Part shown: piece by piece, positions 15,285-23,501 of the stretch
Position numbering within the stretch: position 1 is the first letter of the stretch
How the letters are laid out: every line of letters begins with the position of its first letter
NCBI GenBank assembly: GCA_964418595.1
Contig: CAYQMF010000068.1
Span: 1 to 34,715 of the forward strand
Origin: CAYQMF01 sp964418595
GTDB taxonomy: Bacteria; Planctomycetota; UBA1135; UBA2386
Length of the DNA: 34,715 nt
Direction: 5' to 3'
The notes under the pieces: model-generated
Databases searched by the model: none
What the model saw: the letters and a program-made list of their open reading frames with translations, nothing else
Told to the model about the DNA's origin: nothing
Position numbers and translations under genes: made by a program

Positions 15285-15338
15285 AAAGACATCGCCGCTA
15301 CGTGGCAGTTCGCCAAGGATTCACACGGTGTGCGGCGC

Positions 15339-17264
15339 TCAGCGCGGCAGCGAGGAGAGGAACCGCTGCCCGTAGCGGCGATTGGTCGCGCGCGGGTCGA
15401 GGATGACCACGCGCCCGGTGTCCTGGGTGGATCGCACGAGCCGACCGAAGCCCTGCCGGAACCGCAGGATCGCTTCCGGAAGGCTGTCCTCCAGGAACGA
15501 GCTGCCACCGCGCGCTTCGATCGAACGATGCCGGGCCCGGGTGAGGGGATGGTCGGGCTGCGCGAACGGCAGGCGCGTGACGATCACCAGCGTCAACGCG
15601 TCCCCGCGGATGTCGATGCCTTCCCAGAGGGTGTCGGTGCCGACGAGCACCGAGGTCGGCTCCGCCAGCTTGCGCTGCAGCAGCGCCGCAGTGGCCGCCT
15701 CGCCCTGCACGAGGAGCGGGATCGCCGCCGCCTCGAGGGGAGCGCGCAGCGCGTCGGCGACCCTACGCACGAACGCCCACGACGTGCAGAGGACGAGCGC
15801 ACGGCCCCCGTTGTCGAGCACGTAGTCGACGACCCGCCCGGTCGCTGCTGCGTTGAAGGCATCGCTCTCCCGCACCGGGTCCGGCAGGTCGGACTCGACG
15901 ACGAGTTCCACCTGCCGGCGGTAGTCGAACGGCGAACCCAGCCGGAGCGTCTCTGTGTCGTCGAGGCCCAGCCGGCCGCGCAGCCACGCGAACCCTTCGT
16001 CGTCGCCCGGGCCAAGCGTGGCGCTCGTGAGCACCGCGCTGTCCAGCTGCCCGAACAGGTGTTGCCGCAGCACCGGCGCCACCTCGATCGGCGCGCAGTG
16101 GAGTTCCGCGCCGCCGCGGGTCCGCTCCAGCCATCGCACCGTTCCGTCCGCGCCGCCCTGACAGAGCGCCTTGCTCACGGCGCGCAGGCCTTCGAAGCCC
16201 TGCGCGCGCGCCAGCAGCTCCGTGCGCAGGCTCACGTCCTCGATCGCCGCCGCGCAGGCGACCAGTTCCTGCGCGAGCCCGAGCAGCGGGGCGTCGAGCT
16301 GGTCGTCGAGCGGCTCCGCTTCGAGGGCGACGTGCTGCTGGCTGCCGAGGCGCGCCTCGAGATCGCCGAAGAACATCTCGCACGCGTCTTCGACCTGGCG
16401 CGCGCAGAGACGGGCACGGTCGGAACCGTGTCGCGCGAGCGGGCTACGCTCGGCGTTGCGCGGGTGCAGACGCCGCAGGTGCCAGCGCAGCGTGCCGCGC
16501 CCGAGGCGCAGGCCCAGGTGCTCGGTGGCGACGCGTTCGAGGTGGTGCGCCTCGTCGAAGATCACCACCCGATGCGGCGGCAGGTAGCGCGCTCCCGCCA
16601 TGCGCAGCGCCACGTCGGCCAGGTAGAGGGCGTGGTTGACGATGAGCACCTGGGCGGTGCCCATGCGACGTCGACCGCGCTGGTAGTGGCAGGGCTCGAA
16701 GTGCGGGCAGGCCTTGTGCAGGCAGTTGCCGCGCTCCGCCTGGACCTCCTCCCAGACCTCGTGCGCCACCGGCTCCGGCAGGTCTGTGCGCAGGCCGTCG
16801 CGCGTCGTTCGCGCCCATTCGGCGACGGCCGCGAACTCGGCGACGAAGGCGTGGTCGTGGAACAGGTTGCGCCGCTCACGCTCCGCGAGGTGCAGGCGGC
16901 GCATGCACAGGTAGTTGCTCCGACCCACCGCGGTGACCGCGCTGAACTCGAGGGGCAGCACCGACTGCAGGAACGGGACGTCCTTGCGTTCGAGCTGTTG
17001 CTGCAACGCGATCGTTCGCGTCGACACCACGACCGGCCCGGCGCCGCGGTGCGCGAGCGCGTGCAGCAACGCCGGCACGAGGTACGCGAACGACTTGCCT
17101 ACGCCGGTGCCGGCCTCGGCGAGCAACGTGCGTCGCTCGGCGAGCGCGGTCTCGATCGCGGCGGCCATTTGCAGTTGCTGCGGCCGCCGCTCGTACTCCG
17201 GCAGCCGCCGCGCGATGGCGCCTTCCGGACCGAGCAGGCTCTGCACCGACGCCGCGTCACTCAT
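15339..17264 (-). CDS. DinG/XPD-family ATP-dependent DNA helicase with Fe-S cluster
   Basis: The 641-aa protein is a superfamily 2 helicase of the DinG/Rad3 group, which unwinds 5' to 3' and resolves D-loops, R-loops and quadruplexes. Walker A reads EAGTGVGKS (50-58) and the DEAH box IFDEAHHLE sits at 235-243. Motif III/IV-like LTSATLGPGDDEGF and motif VI QGFGRLVRSTQDTGRVVILDPR lie near the end. Four cysteines (C120, C181, C186, C192) sit between motifs Ia and II, where XPD-like enzymes bind a 4Fe-4S cluster. All are present, so the cluster is likely functional. The start is the ATG at 17264; it overlaps the end of the small membrane-protein gene by 8 bp. No exonuclease domain is fused, unlike some DinG proteins. 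Role: DNA repair or replication-conflict relief. Confidence 0.93.
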   Translation of the reverse strand: MSDAASVQSLLGPEGAIARRLPEYERRPQQLQMAAAIETALAERRTLLAEAGTGVGKSFAYLVPALLHALAHRGAGPVVVSTRTIALQQQLERKDVPFLQSVLPLEFSAVTAVGRSNYLCMRRLHLAERERRNLFHDHAFVAEFAAVAEWARTTRDGLRTDLPEPVAHEVWEEVQAERGNCLHKACPHFEPCHYQRGRRRMGTAQVLIVNHALYLADVALRMAGARYLPPHRVVIFDEAHHLERVATEHLGLRLGRGTLRWHLRRLHPRNAERSPLARHGSDRARLCARQVEDACEMFFGDLEARLGSQQHVALEAEPLDDQLDAPLLGLAQELVACAAAIEDVSLRTELLARAQGFEGLRAVSKALCQGGADGTVRWLERTRGGAELHCAPIEVAPVLRQHLFGQLDSAVLTSATLGPGDDEGFAWLRGRLGLDDTETLRLGSPFDYRRQVELVVESDLPDPVRESDAFNAAATGRVVDYVLDNGGRALVLCTSWAFVRRVADALRAPLEAAAIPLLVQGEAATAALLQRKLAEPTSVLVGTDTLWEGIDIRGDALTLVIVTRLPFAQPDHPLTRARHRSIEARGGSSFLEDSLPEAILRFRQGFGRLVRSTQDTGRVVILDPRATNRRYGQRFLSSLPR

Positions 17265-17508
17265 GCTCGCGCTGCCCGGCAGCGATCCGGTCGGCGGCAC
17301 GCGCCCGCATCCAGATGAAGACCAGGACCACACCCACCGCCGCCAGGGAAACGACCAGCACGTCGTTCTGCCCGGAGCTGCCGCTTCCGGCGCTGACCAC
17401 GTCGAGGAACGTGAACCCATCGCGGGCGCCGACGACGACGGCCGTGGTGACCAGCGTCACGCCCGCGCCCGCCACGCTCCAATGTGCTGCCGCACGCCCC
17501 ACGCTCAC
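17257..17508 (-). CDS. Small two-helix membrane protein
   Basis: This 83-aa product has two hydrophobic segments (about 10-27 and 49-67) separated by a Gly/Ser-rich loop, and a basic C-terminal tail. It resembles no family I recognise. Its GTG start overlaps the stop of the DUF3592 gene (GTGA) and its end overlaps the helicase start by 8 bp. This coupling on both sides is the main reason to believe it. A longer open frame upstream lies inside the DUF3592 gene and was not used. Confidence 0.65.
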   Translation of the reverse strand: MSVGRAAAHWSVAGAGVTLVTTAVVVGARDGFTFLDVVSAGSGSSGQNDVLVVSLAAVGVVLVFIWMRARAADRIAAGQREHE

Positions 17509-18338
17509 GTGTGGTCCAACCAACGCGGCACGTCGGCACCGAGGCCGAGCGGACGTGCGGGCTCTGCGGGCACGAAGTCTTCGGCGCTGGCCAGCCGGCT
17601 GTCCCAAGGGCGGTTGCGGGAGTGCACGACGGGTGCGACGCGAGGCGTCGGTTTCTGTAGGAGCTTCATTCCGAGCGCCGACCGGGCGCGAACCCAGTGC
17701 CAGCCGTGTCGCCGCACCGCGTGGTGATCACGGAACCCGTAGCGGACGCGCAACATGCGAGGGATGACGTAGCGCAGCTCGGTGACCTCGTCCAGTTCGG
17801 CGAGCGCGACATCGCCATGCACGAGCGTGCGGCGGGTGAGCAGCACCCAGCCGAACCACACGGCGAAGGAGATGACTCCGGGCAGGACCAGCCAACGCCA
17901 CAGCGGCGCCGCGAAGTCGCGCACGTGGTTGATGCGAGCACCTGCGAGGCGGTTCACGTGCGGTTCGGCGGCGAGATACTGGACGTCCACGGAGGTGCCG
18001 GGCTCCTGCCCATCGCTCGCGATCAGAGACTGCCCGCCCAGGGGCGGTTCGCCCGCCGGTGTGAACCGGTAGTCGATGCGCACGGACGGTCGCCCATCGA
18101 GGGTCACGCGCACCGGAGTGACGCCGGTTACCTCGCCGATGGCGCGCACCGCGCCGCGATCGAGCCTGACGTCGTCGTTCGCCTTGCCGCCCCACGCATA
18201 GAAGAACATCAGCGTGACGACGCCGCCGTACACCGACGCGAGGAACGCGAGCAGGGCAAGCGGCCAGCGAGCCCACAGCACCGGCGGCCAGCGTGGCCGC
18301 CGCGGCGCCGGCGGGATCAGGTGCAGCTCGTGACGCAT
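17505..18338 (-). CDS. DUF3592-like membrane protein
   Basis: The 277-aa protein has a membrane helix near 24-48, an extracytoplasmic beta-rich domain (about 55-140), a second helix (145-167) and a long cytoplasmic tail (168-277). The external part shows the DUF3592 pattern: a TGEV/VRVTLDGRPSVRIDYRF strand pair, SVDVQYLAAEPHVNRL near 116-131, and a helix right after. DUF3592 proteins are widespread and uncharacterised. Start is the ATG at 18338. It begins the minus-strand operon of DUF3592, small membrane protein and helicase. A TATGAT hexamer only 11 bp upstream suggests a nearly leaderless mRNA. Function unknown. Confidence 0.7.
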   Translation of the reverse strand: MRHELHLIPPAPRRPRWPPVLWARWPLALLAFLASVYGGVVTLMFFYAWGGKANDDVRLDRGAVRAIGEVTGVTPVRVTLDGRPSVRIDYRFTPAGEPPLGGQSLIASDGQEPGTSVDVQYLAAEPHVNRLAGARINHVRDFAAPLWRWLVLPGVISFAVWFGWVLLTRRTLVHGDVALAELDEVTELRYVIPRMLRVRYGFRDHHAVRRHGWHWVRARSALGMKLLQKPTPRVAPVVHSRNRPWDSRLASAEDFVPAEPARPLGLGADVPRWLDHT

Positions 18339-18349
18339 GCCGGGGCGGG

Positions 18350-18355
18350 ATCATA
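18350..18355 (-). promoter_or_regulatory. TATGAT -10 element before the DUF3592 gene
   Basis: On the minus strand TATGAT (18355-18350) matches five of six -10 bases and ends 11 bp before the ATG. The -35 region at 16-17 bp spacing is poor (CCGACC/ACCGAC). If used, the transcript would have only a few leader bases. The same hexamer appears on the minus strand upstream of the secreted-protein gene (13518-13513). Confidence 0.35.
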
Positions 18356-18524
18356 CGGCGGCGCGTGACGAGGTCGGTGGTGGCGATGGGTGCCGATGGG
18401 TCGCAAGGGTGGGGAAACCGCGGCGGCGGCTCGATAAGGTGGGGCCGACCGCACCCGCGCCCGGCGCGAAATTCGCCGACTGCCGAGGGCTTGCGCGCCA
18501 GACCAAACCCCCGCAACAAACCCC

Positions 18525-19436
18525 ATGAGCCGCGTCGACGAGATCCTGAGCTGGTACGAGTCCGATCACCCCGGTGTCCTGAAGAACCTGCGCTGGATGC
18601 TGCAGACCGGTCGGATCGCCGGCTCCGGCAAGATGGTCATCCTGCCGGTCGACCAGGGGTTCGAGCACGGCCCGGCCCGCTCGTTCGCCAAGAACCCGGG
18701 CGGCTACGACCCGCTGTACCACTTCAACCTCGCCGTCGAGGCCGGCTGCAACGCCTACGCCGCCCCGCTCGGCTTCCTCGAGGCCGGCGCGCGCCAGTTC
18801 GCGGGCAAGATCCCCACGATCCTGAAGCTCAACAACAGCGACTCGCTGCTCGGCGGCGCCGACCCCAAGCCGGCGGTGACCGGCTCGGTGCAGGATGCGC
18901 TGCGTCTCGGCTGCGCGGCGATCGGCTTCACCATCTACCCAGGCTCCGCCTTCCGCAACGAGATGTACATGGAGCTGCGCGAACTCGCGGAGGAGGCGAA
19001 GGACGCCGGCCTCGCGGTCGTGGTGTGGAGCTACCCGCGCGGCGCCGGCCTCTCCAAGAACGGTGAGACGGCGATCGACGTCGTCGCCTACGCAGCCCAG
19101 ATCGCGTGTCAGCTCGGCGCGCACATCATCAAAGTCAAGCCGCCGACCGAGCACATCGAGCAGGCCGCCGCGAAGAAGGTGTACGAGAGCGAGAAGATCC
19201 CGGTCGGCACGCTCCCCGATCGCATCAAGCACGTCGTGCAGAGCTGCTTCGGCGGCCGTCGCATCGTGATCTTCAGCGGCGGGGAAGCGAAGGGGAACGA
19301 TGAGGTGCTGGCGGAGATCAAGGGGCTCGCGGCCGGCGGCTCGTTCGGCTCGATCATGGGGCGCAACGCGTTCCAACGGCCGAAGGCCGACGCGATCAAG
19401 CTCCTGCACGCCGTGCAGGACATCTACAAGGGCTGA
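18525..19436 (+). CDS. fbaB: Class I fructose-bisphosphate aldolase (FbaB/DhnA type)
   Basis: The enzyme cleaves fructose-1,6-bisphosphate to dihydroxyacetone phosphate and glyceraldehyde-3-phosphate (and the reverse) through a lysine Schiff base in the cytoplasm. The 303-aa protein shows the archaeal-type class I/DhnA pattern: PVDQGFEHGPARSF (41-54), LKLNNSDSLLG (100-110), GCAAIGFTIYPGS (129-141) and VVVWSYPRG (165-173). The Schiff-base site IIKVKPP (201-207, K203) and IFSGGEAK then MGRNAFQRP phosphate-binding loops follow. Start is the ATG at 18525; no clear Shine-Dalgarno sequence precedes it, only an A/C-rich stretch. It is divergent from the DUF3592 gene across 186 bp. A hairpin over its stop codon separates it from the next gene, 45 bp downstream. 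Confidence 0.96.
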   Translation: MSRVDEILSWYESDHPGVLKNLRWMLQTGRIAGSGKMVILPVDQGFEHGPARSFAKNPGGYDPLYHFNLAVEAGCNAYAAPLGFLEAGARQFAGKIPTILKLNNSDSLLGGADPKPAVTGSVQDALRLGCAAIGFTIYPGSAFRNEMYMELRELAEEAKDAGLAVVVWSYPRGAGLSKNGETAIDVVAYAAQIACQLGAHIIKVKPPTEHIEQAAAKKVYESEKIPVGTLPDRIKHVVQSCFGGRRIVIFSGGEAKGNDEVLAEIKGLAAGGSFGSIMGRNAFQRPKADAIKLLHAVQDIYKG

Positions 19437-19457
19437 GCGGGTCCAGAATCCCGCTCA
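19434..19457 (+). terminator. Hairpin spanning the aldolase stop codon
   Basis: TGAGCGGG (19434-19441) pairs with CCCGCTCA (19450-19457): a perfect 8-bp stem with an 8-nt loop. The 5' arm begins with the aldolase TGA stop. No U-tract follows, and the next gene begins 24 bp later, so it might attenuate rather than end transcription. Confidence 0.45.
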
Positions 19458-19481
19458 CCTTGGCACCCCCGAGATCCAGCC

Positions 19482-20264
19482 ATGTGGTCCAAGCGATTTG
19501 CGATCCTGTTCCCGGTCTCCTTTGCCTTCGCGGTTCCCGCCACGGCGCAGCAGGGGGAGGGCGAGACCGCCGTGGGAGTGCGGGCGGAGTTGGTCATCGA
19601 GACGACCGACAACTACCCGCTCGACACGTGCGTGGTGTGCGACAAGGCGTTGGGCGAGCGCCCGGCGGTGCTCGAGCTCGAAGGCCGCAAGTGGAAGACA
19701 TGCTGCGCCGCCTGCAAGTCGGCGATCGAGAAGGACGTCAAGCCGTCGTTCGCGAAGTTGCGGGATGCAGCGGTCGCAGCCCAGGGACCCGGCTACCCGG
19801 GGATCAAGACGCGCGATCCGCGCTACTCGCGCTGCATCCTCTGCCGCGCGGAACTGGCCAAGGCGGAGGCGCCGGTCGTGCACCTCACCAGGGACAATCT
19901 GATGGTGATCGTGTGCAGCGAGGCGTGCGCGGCGGGCTTCGACGAACATCGCTCGGCGCGGCAGCGGCACGCGGTGAACCTCCGGGGCCTGCTGTCGACG
20001 CGGACGTCGACCGCCACCGAGAAGAGCTGTTGCGTGTGCGAGAAGGAGAACGGCGCCGAGGCAGCCTGGGTGCAGCACGGCACCACGCTCCTGAAGGCGT
20101 GCGGCAAGGAATGCGTGAAGGCCTTCCGCGCGACGCCCAATGCCTTCGTGGCGCGCGCTGCCGCCAAGGCCGCGGCGGCGCGCGCGGAAGCGAGCAAGAC
20201 CGAGACCGAGACCGGCGGCAAGGGCGCCGATTCGGGCAAGACCGACAAGCCGATCAAGAAGTGA
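19482..20264 (+). CDS. Secreted protein with three TRASH-like cysteine modules
   Basis: The 260-aa protein has a signal peptide (residues 1-22, cleavage near TAQQ) and three similar cysteine modules. Each has a CxxC pair (C50/C53, C118/C121, C183 or C184/C186) followed 20-25 residues later by a second cysteine group (C74/C75/C78, C145/C149, C207/C211). This CxxC...Cx(2-3)C pattern is that of TRASH/YHS-like metal-binding knuckles. The C-terminus (about 225-260) is an Ala/Lys/Glu-rich low-complexity tail. The likely role is binding zinc or copper outside the cytoplasm, but no named family is certain. It follows the aldolase on the same strand, but a hairpin lies between. Its TGA directly abuts the stop of the convergent xylulokinase gene. 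Start is the ATG at 19482. Confidence 0.75.
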   Translation: MWSKRFAILFPVSFAFAVPATAQQGEGETAVGVRAELVIETTDNYPLDTCVVCDKALGERPAVLELEGRKWKTCCAACKSAIEKDVKPSFAKLRDAAVAAQGPGYPGIKTRDPRYSRCILCRAELAKAEAPVVHLTRDNLMVIVCSEACAAGFDEHRSARQRHAVNLRGLLSTRTSTATEKSCCVCEKENGAEAAWVQHGTTLLKACGKECVKAFRATPNAFVARAAAKAAAARAEASKTETETGGKGADSGKTDKPIKK

Positions 20265-21779
20265 TCAGCCCGCGCCGCGCAGCGCGGGGAACGTCGGCGT
20301 GAGCGCCTCGACCGCGGCGGCGTAGCTCCTGCGCCGGGCCGCGTAGATCGCCTGCCAGGCGGGGTCGGGGGCGAGGGTTTCGCCGGCGCCGCCGATCGCG
20401 AAGCCGCCGACGACTTGCGCGATGCTGGCGCTGGCGTCCCTGCGCCGGCGCAGCGTCCAGGATGCCTGCAGCGCCGCGCCCAGTGCGGCCGCGTCGGGAT
20501 GGATGCCGAGGCGGACGTCGCGGCCGGTCGCCGCCGCCACGATGCGACACCACAGCGCAGACCGGCTGCCGCCGCCCGTCAGCCGCAGCTCGCGCAGCGA
20601 CATCCCCAGCTCGACGAGGCGATCGAGCAACCCCGCAAGCGCGAACGTGGCGCCTTCCATCGCGGCGCGGGCGACGTTGGCGCGCGTCGCGTTGCCCGGC
20701 GTGAGGCCGAGGAACGCCCCCGTCGCCGCCGGCAGGTCCGGCGTGCGCTCACCCGTGAAGAACGGCAGGCAGAGCACGCCGGCGGCACCCGGAGCCGCCG
20801 CGGTCGCCTCGCGCTCCAGGTCGGTGAGCGACATCCCGAGCAGGGTGCGCGTGGTCTCGGTGCTGACCGTGGCGTTCATGGTGCAGCCGAGCGGTAGCCA
20901 TCGACCCGTCGAGTCGCAGAACGCCGCGATCTCGCCGCGCGGGTCGCAGACGGGTCGGTCGGCGCACGCGAACACGGTGCCCGAGGTGCCTAGGCTGAGC
21001 ACCGCGATGCCGGGCTCGACGGCGCCGGCGCCGATCGCGGCCATCATGTTGTCGCCGCCACCTGCCGCGACGAGCGTCGTCACCGGCAGGCCCAGCTCCG
21101 TCGCGAGCGCGCGGCGCAGCGTGCCCGCCGGTTCGCCGGCTCCGATCATGCGCGGCAGCATCCCGTCGAGCCCCGGCGCGACCGCTGCCAGCACGGCAGG
21201 GGAGAAGGTCCGCGTCCGCACGTCGAAGAACCCGGTCCCCGAGGCATCGCCGGCCTCGCACGTCGCCTCGCCCGTGAGCCAGTGGTTCACGTAGTCGTGC
21301 GGCAGGACCACCCGGCGCAGGCGCGCGAAGTTCGCGGGCTCGTGCGTCGCCAGCCACCGGATCTTGCCCGCCGTGAACCCGGGCGGCAGCCCGTTGCCGG
21401 TGAGGCCGAACAGACGTTCGCGCCCGCCGAGGGCCGCGACGATCGCCGCGCACTCGGCGGCGGTCGACACGTCGTTCCAGAGCTTCGCCGGTCGAATCAC
21501 TTCGCCCGCGGCATCGAGGGGCACGAAGCCGTGCTGCTGTCCCGACACGCCGATCGAGGCCACGCCAGCCCACGCCTGGGGTTGCGCGGCGCGCAACTCG
21601 GCCAGCGCGGCGCGGGTGGCGACGAGCCAGTCCCGCGGGTGCTGCTCGCTGTGCCCCGGGGGCAGGCCCGCGATCAGCGCGACCTCGCGCGCGGCGGTCG
21701 CCACCACGCCGCGTTCGTCGTCGAGGAGCAAGGCTTTGACGCTCTGCGTGCCCACGTCGATGCCCAGGTGAGTCGCCAT
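20265..21779 (-). CDS. xylB: Xylulokinase
   Basis: Xylulokinase phosphorylates D-xylulose to xylulose-5-phosphate with ATP. The 504-aa protein is a complete FGGY kinase. It has LGIDVGTQSVKALL (5-18), with the first catalytic-site Asp at 8, and SGQQHGF (79-85) for the sugar site. NDVST (102-106), AAGGGDNMMAAIGAG (238-252, with D243 as the likely catalytic base) and LTGGGSRS near residue 405 follow. XylB-type enzymes of E. coli share the GQxHG and GGGDN patterns. The frame extends 38 codons upstream, but the ATG at 21779 gives the usual MxxxxGIDxGT start. Its stop codon TGA directly meets the stop of the convergent secreted protein (TGATCA). No xylose isomerase or transporter is nearby. Glycerol or another sugar is less likely. 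Confidence 0.92.
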   Translation of the reverse strand: MATHLGIDVGTQSVKALLLDDERGVVATAAREVALIAGLPPGHSEQHPRDWLVATRAALAELRAAQPQAWAGVASIGVSGQQHGFVPLDAAGEVIRPAKLWNDVSTAAECAAIVAALGGRERLFGLTGNGLPPGFTAGKIRWLATHEPANFARLRRVVLPHDYVNHWLTGEATCEAGDASGTGFFDVRTRTFSPAVLAAVAPGLDGMLPRMIGAGEPAGTLRRALATELGLPVTTLVAAGGGDNMMAAIGAGAVEPGIAVLSLGTSGTVFACADRPVCDPRGEIAAFCDSTGRWLPLGCTMNATVSTETTRTLLGMSLTDLEREATAAAPGAAGVLCLPFFTGERTPDLPAATGAFLGLTPGNATRANVARAAMEGATFALAGLLDRLVELGMSLRELRLTGGGSRSALWCRIVAAATGRDVRLGIHPDAAALGAALQASWTLRRRRDASASIAQVVGGFAIGGAGETLAPDPAWQAIYAARRRSYAAAVEALTPTFPALRGAG

Positions 21780-21861
21780 GAGCACACGTTGGCGGGCGCC
21801 CCTTGGACGCACAAGCGTGCGTTGGCTCGACTTCCTCGCGGCGATCGAGGACGCTGCCCGG

Positions 21862-22635
21862 ATGCGCTGGGTCGGTCTGGTCGCGTTCGCCATCTTCGCC
21901 GTCGGCTGTCACCTGGCCGGGGGCAACCACCGGCACGTCGGAACGGTGCGCGAGACGCTCACGCCCAAGGCGCCGGTGACCTCGGTCCGCATCGCCAACG
22001 GGGTCGGTGCGATGGAGGTGCGCCAGGCCACGGGGGCCGACGTGGTGATCGAGGCAGAGGTGTGGCTTGCGGAGGGTCGCGCCGAGACGGACTTCACCCC
22101 GGGCTTCGCCGACCACGTCACGGTCGAGGAGACCGCGGGCGCGCTCACCCTCGGCACCGTGCACGCCGGCAAGACCGATGCGCAGGACTGGCAGCTTCGC
22201 CTCACCGTCGCCGTGCCCGCAGGTGTCGCCCTCGAGCTCGACCAGCCGGTAGGGCACGTGCGGGTCGAACTGCCGGAGACCAAGGGGGTCCGCATCCACG
22301 TGGCGACCGGCGCGATCGAGTTCGCCGCGCCTGTCGTGCGGGGCGCCATGGCGATCGACGTCGGGACCGGCTCGGCGCGGATCGGCGTGGGCACGACGGG
22401 CCCGACCGAGGGTCTCACCGTCGCATGTCGCACCGGGCAGATCGCAGTCGCGCTGCCCGGCGAGGTCCGAGGCGCGTTCGAGCTGAGCGCCGGCACCGGT
22501 GGGCTCGAATGCGACCCGAGGTTTGGCGTGCATGAGACGCGGGAACTGGCCGGCGTGGAAGGTCGCGGGCGGGTCGGCGACGGCGGGCCGACCCACGTCC
22601 TGCGCGTCGGCACAGGGCAGATCCGGCTCCGCTGA
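21862..22635 (+). CDS. DUF4097-like lipoprotein (beta-strand repeats)
   Basis: The 257-aa protein starts with a lipoprotein signal ending FAVGC (lipidation at C16). The rest is a series of short beta strands with regular alternation (IANGVGAMEVRQATGADVVIEA, GALTLGTVHAG, VATGAIEFAAPV, VGTGSARIGV, CRTGQIAVALP). These suggest the solenoid DUF4097/DUF2807 adhesin-like fold, seen in bactofilin-like and surface proteins. The longer open frame from 21778 begins inside the xylulokinase start region and lacks a signal, so the ATG at 21862 is preferred. It is divergent from xylulokinase. The DUF6677 gene follows after 56 bp and may be co-transcribed. Function unknown. Confidence 0.7.
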   Translation: MRWVGLVAFAIFAVGCHLAGGNHRHVGTVRETLTPKAPVTSVRIANGVGAMEVRQATGADVVIEAEVWLAEGRAETDFTPGFADHVTVEETAGALTLGTVHAGKTDAQDWQLRLTVAVPAGVALELDQPVGHVRVELPETKGVRIHVATGAIEFAAPVVRGAMAIDVGTGSARIGVGTTGPTEGLTVACRTGQIAVALPGEVRGAFELSAGTGGLECDPRFGVHETRELAGVEGRGRVGDGGPTHVLRVGTGQIRLR

Positions 22636-22691
22636 CGTCCCGATTCCGCTGTTCGCCCGGCGCCGACGGTCGCTAGCCTCTCCGCCAGTCC

Positions 22692-23501
22692 ATGCAGCTC
22701 ACCCCCAAGTCGGCGACGTTGTTGTCGCTCGCCGTCCCCGGCGCGGCCCACTTCGCGCTCGGGCGACCCGGGCGCGCGGCGTTGGCGCTGGTCTCGACCC
22801 TCGCCCTCTTCCTGGCGGGCTGGTCGGTCCTCGGCGAGCGCCTGTGGTTCTTCGCGTTCTTCCAGCCGTTCGACTGGCTGGCACCGGTCTTCAAGCTCGT
22901 GCCCCTCAACCTCCTGCCGGAGGGCCTCAACGTGCTGGGTGCGGCGATCGCGTCGCTGGCGCGCGCGACGTCGTCGTACGCGGTCGAGCGCCTCGGCCGC
23001 ATGCCGGTCAGCGGGGAACACCTCGCCGCCTGGCTGACGGGTGCGTCGGGGGTGCTCTCGGTGGTGTGGGCTGCCGATGCGCACTGGCTGGCTCGCGGCC
23101 TGCACGGTGCGCGCGTGCCGCCCGCGTTCGCGGCGATGCTGTCGTGGGTCGTGCCCGGCGCCGGCCATGTGCTCGCCGGACAGAAGAGCAAGGGTCTGCT
23201 GATGGGGGCGGCGGTCGTCGCCGTGTTCGTGCTCGGCCTCGTGATCTCGCAGGGTCACGCCGTCGACCGCGCCCACTTCGGCGCGTGGTGGGCCGGGGCG
23301 TCGCTGTTCGGCTCCGGCACCTTGTTCGCTTCGCTGGTGACCGCGCCCATGTCCCTGCCCGACCAGATCCCCGACCTGCTCGACTTCGGCGTGGCGCTGT
23401 GCACGTGCGCCGGGCTCATGAACGCCATGGTCATGTCCGACGCCTACACGGTGGCCGAGGGCACGGCCGCCGCGCCGGCGCGCGCGGAGGTGGCGGCGTG
23501 A
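22692..23501 (+). CDS. DUF6677-like membrane protein with an internal repeat
   Basis: This 269-aa protein has roughly five hydrophobic segments. It carries the same motif twice: LLSLAVPGAAHFALGRPGRAAL (about 10-31) and MLSWVVPGAGHVLAGQKSKGLL (about 149-170). The pattern 'VPGxGHxxxGxxxxxL' is shared with DUF6677 proteins of Planctomycetota and with TM2-like domains. A conserved D...D pair (SLPDQIPDLLD) lies near residue 225. No catalytic motif is apparent. Start is the ATG at 22692. The stop overlaps a GTG start of the next small membrane protein, so the pair is coupled and the partner may form part of the same complex. Confidence 0.75.
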   Translation: MQLTPKSATLLSLAVPGAAHFALGRPGRAALALVSTLALFLAGWSVLGERLWFFAFFQPFDWLAPVFKLVPLNLLPEGLNVLGAAIASLARATSSYAVERLGRMPVSGEHLAAWLTGASGVLSVVWAADAHWLARGLHGARVPPAFAAMLSWVVPGAGHVLAGQKSKGLLMGAAVVAVFVLGLVISQGHAVDRAHFGAWWAGASLFGSGTLFASLVTAPMSLPDQIPDLLDFGVALCTCAGLMNAMVMSDAYTVAEGTAAAPARAEVAA

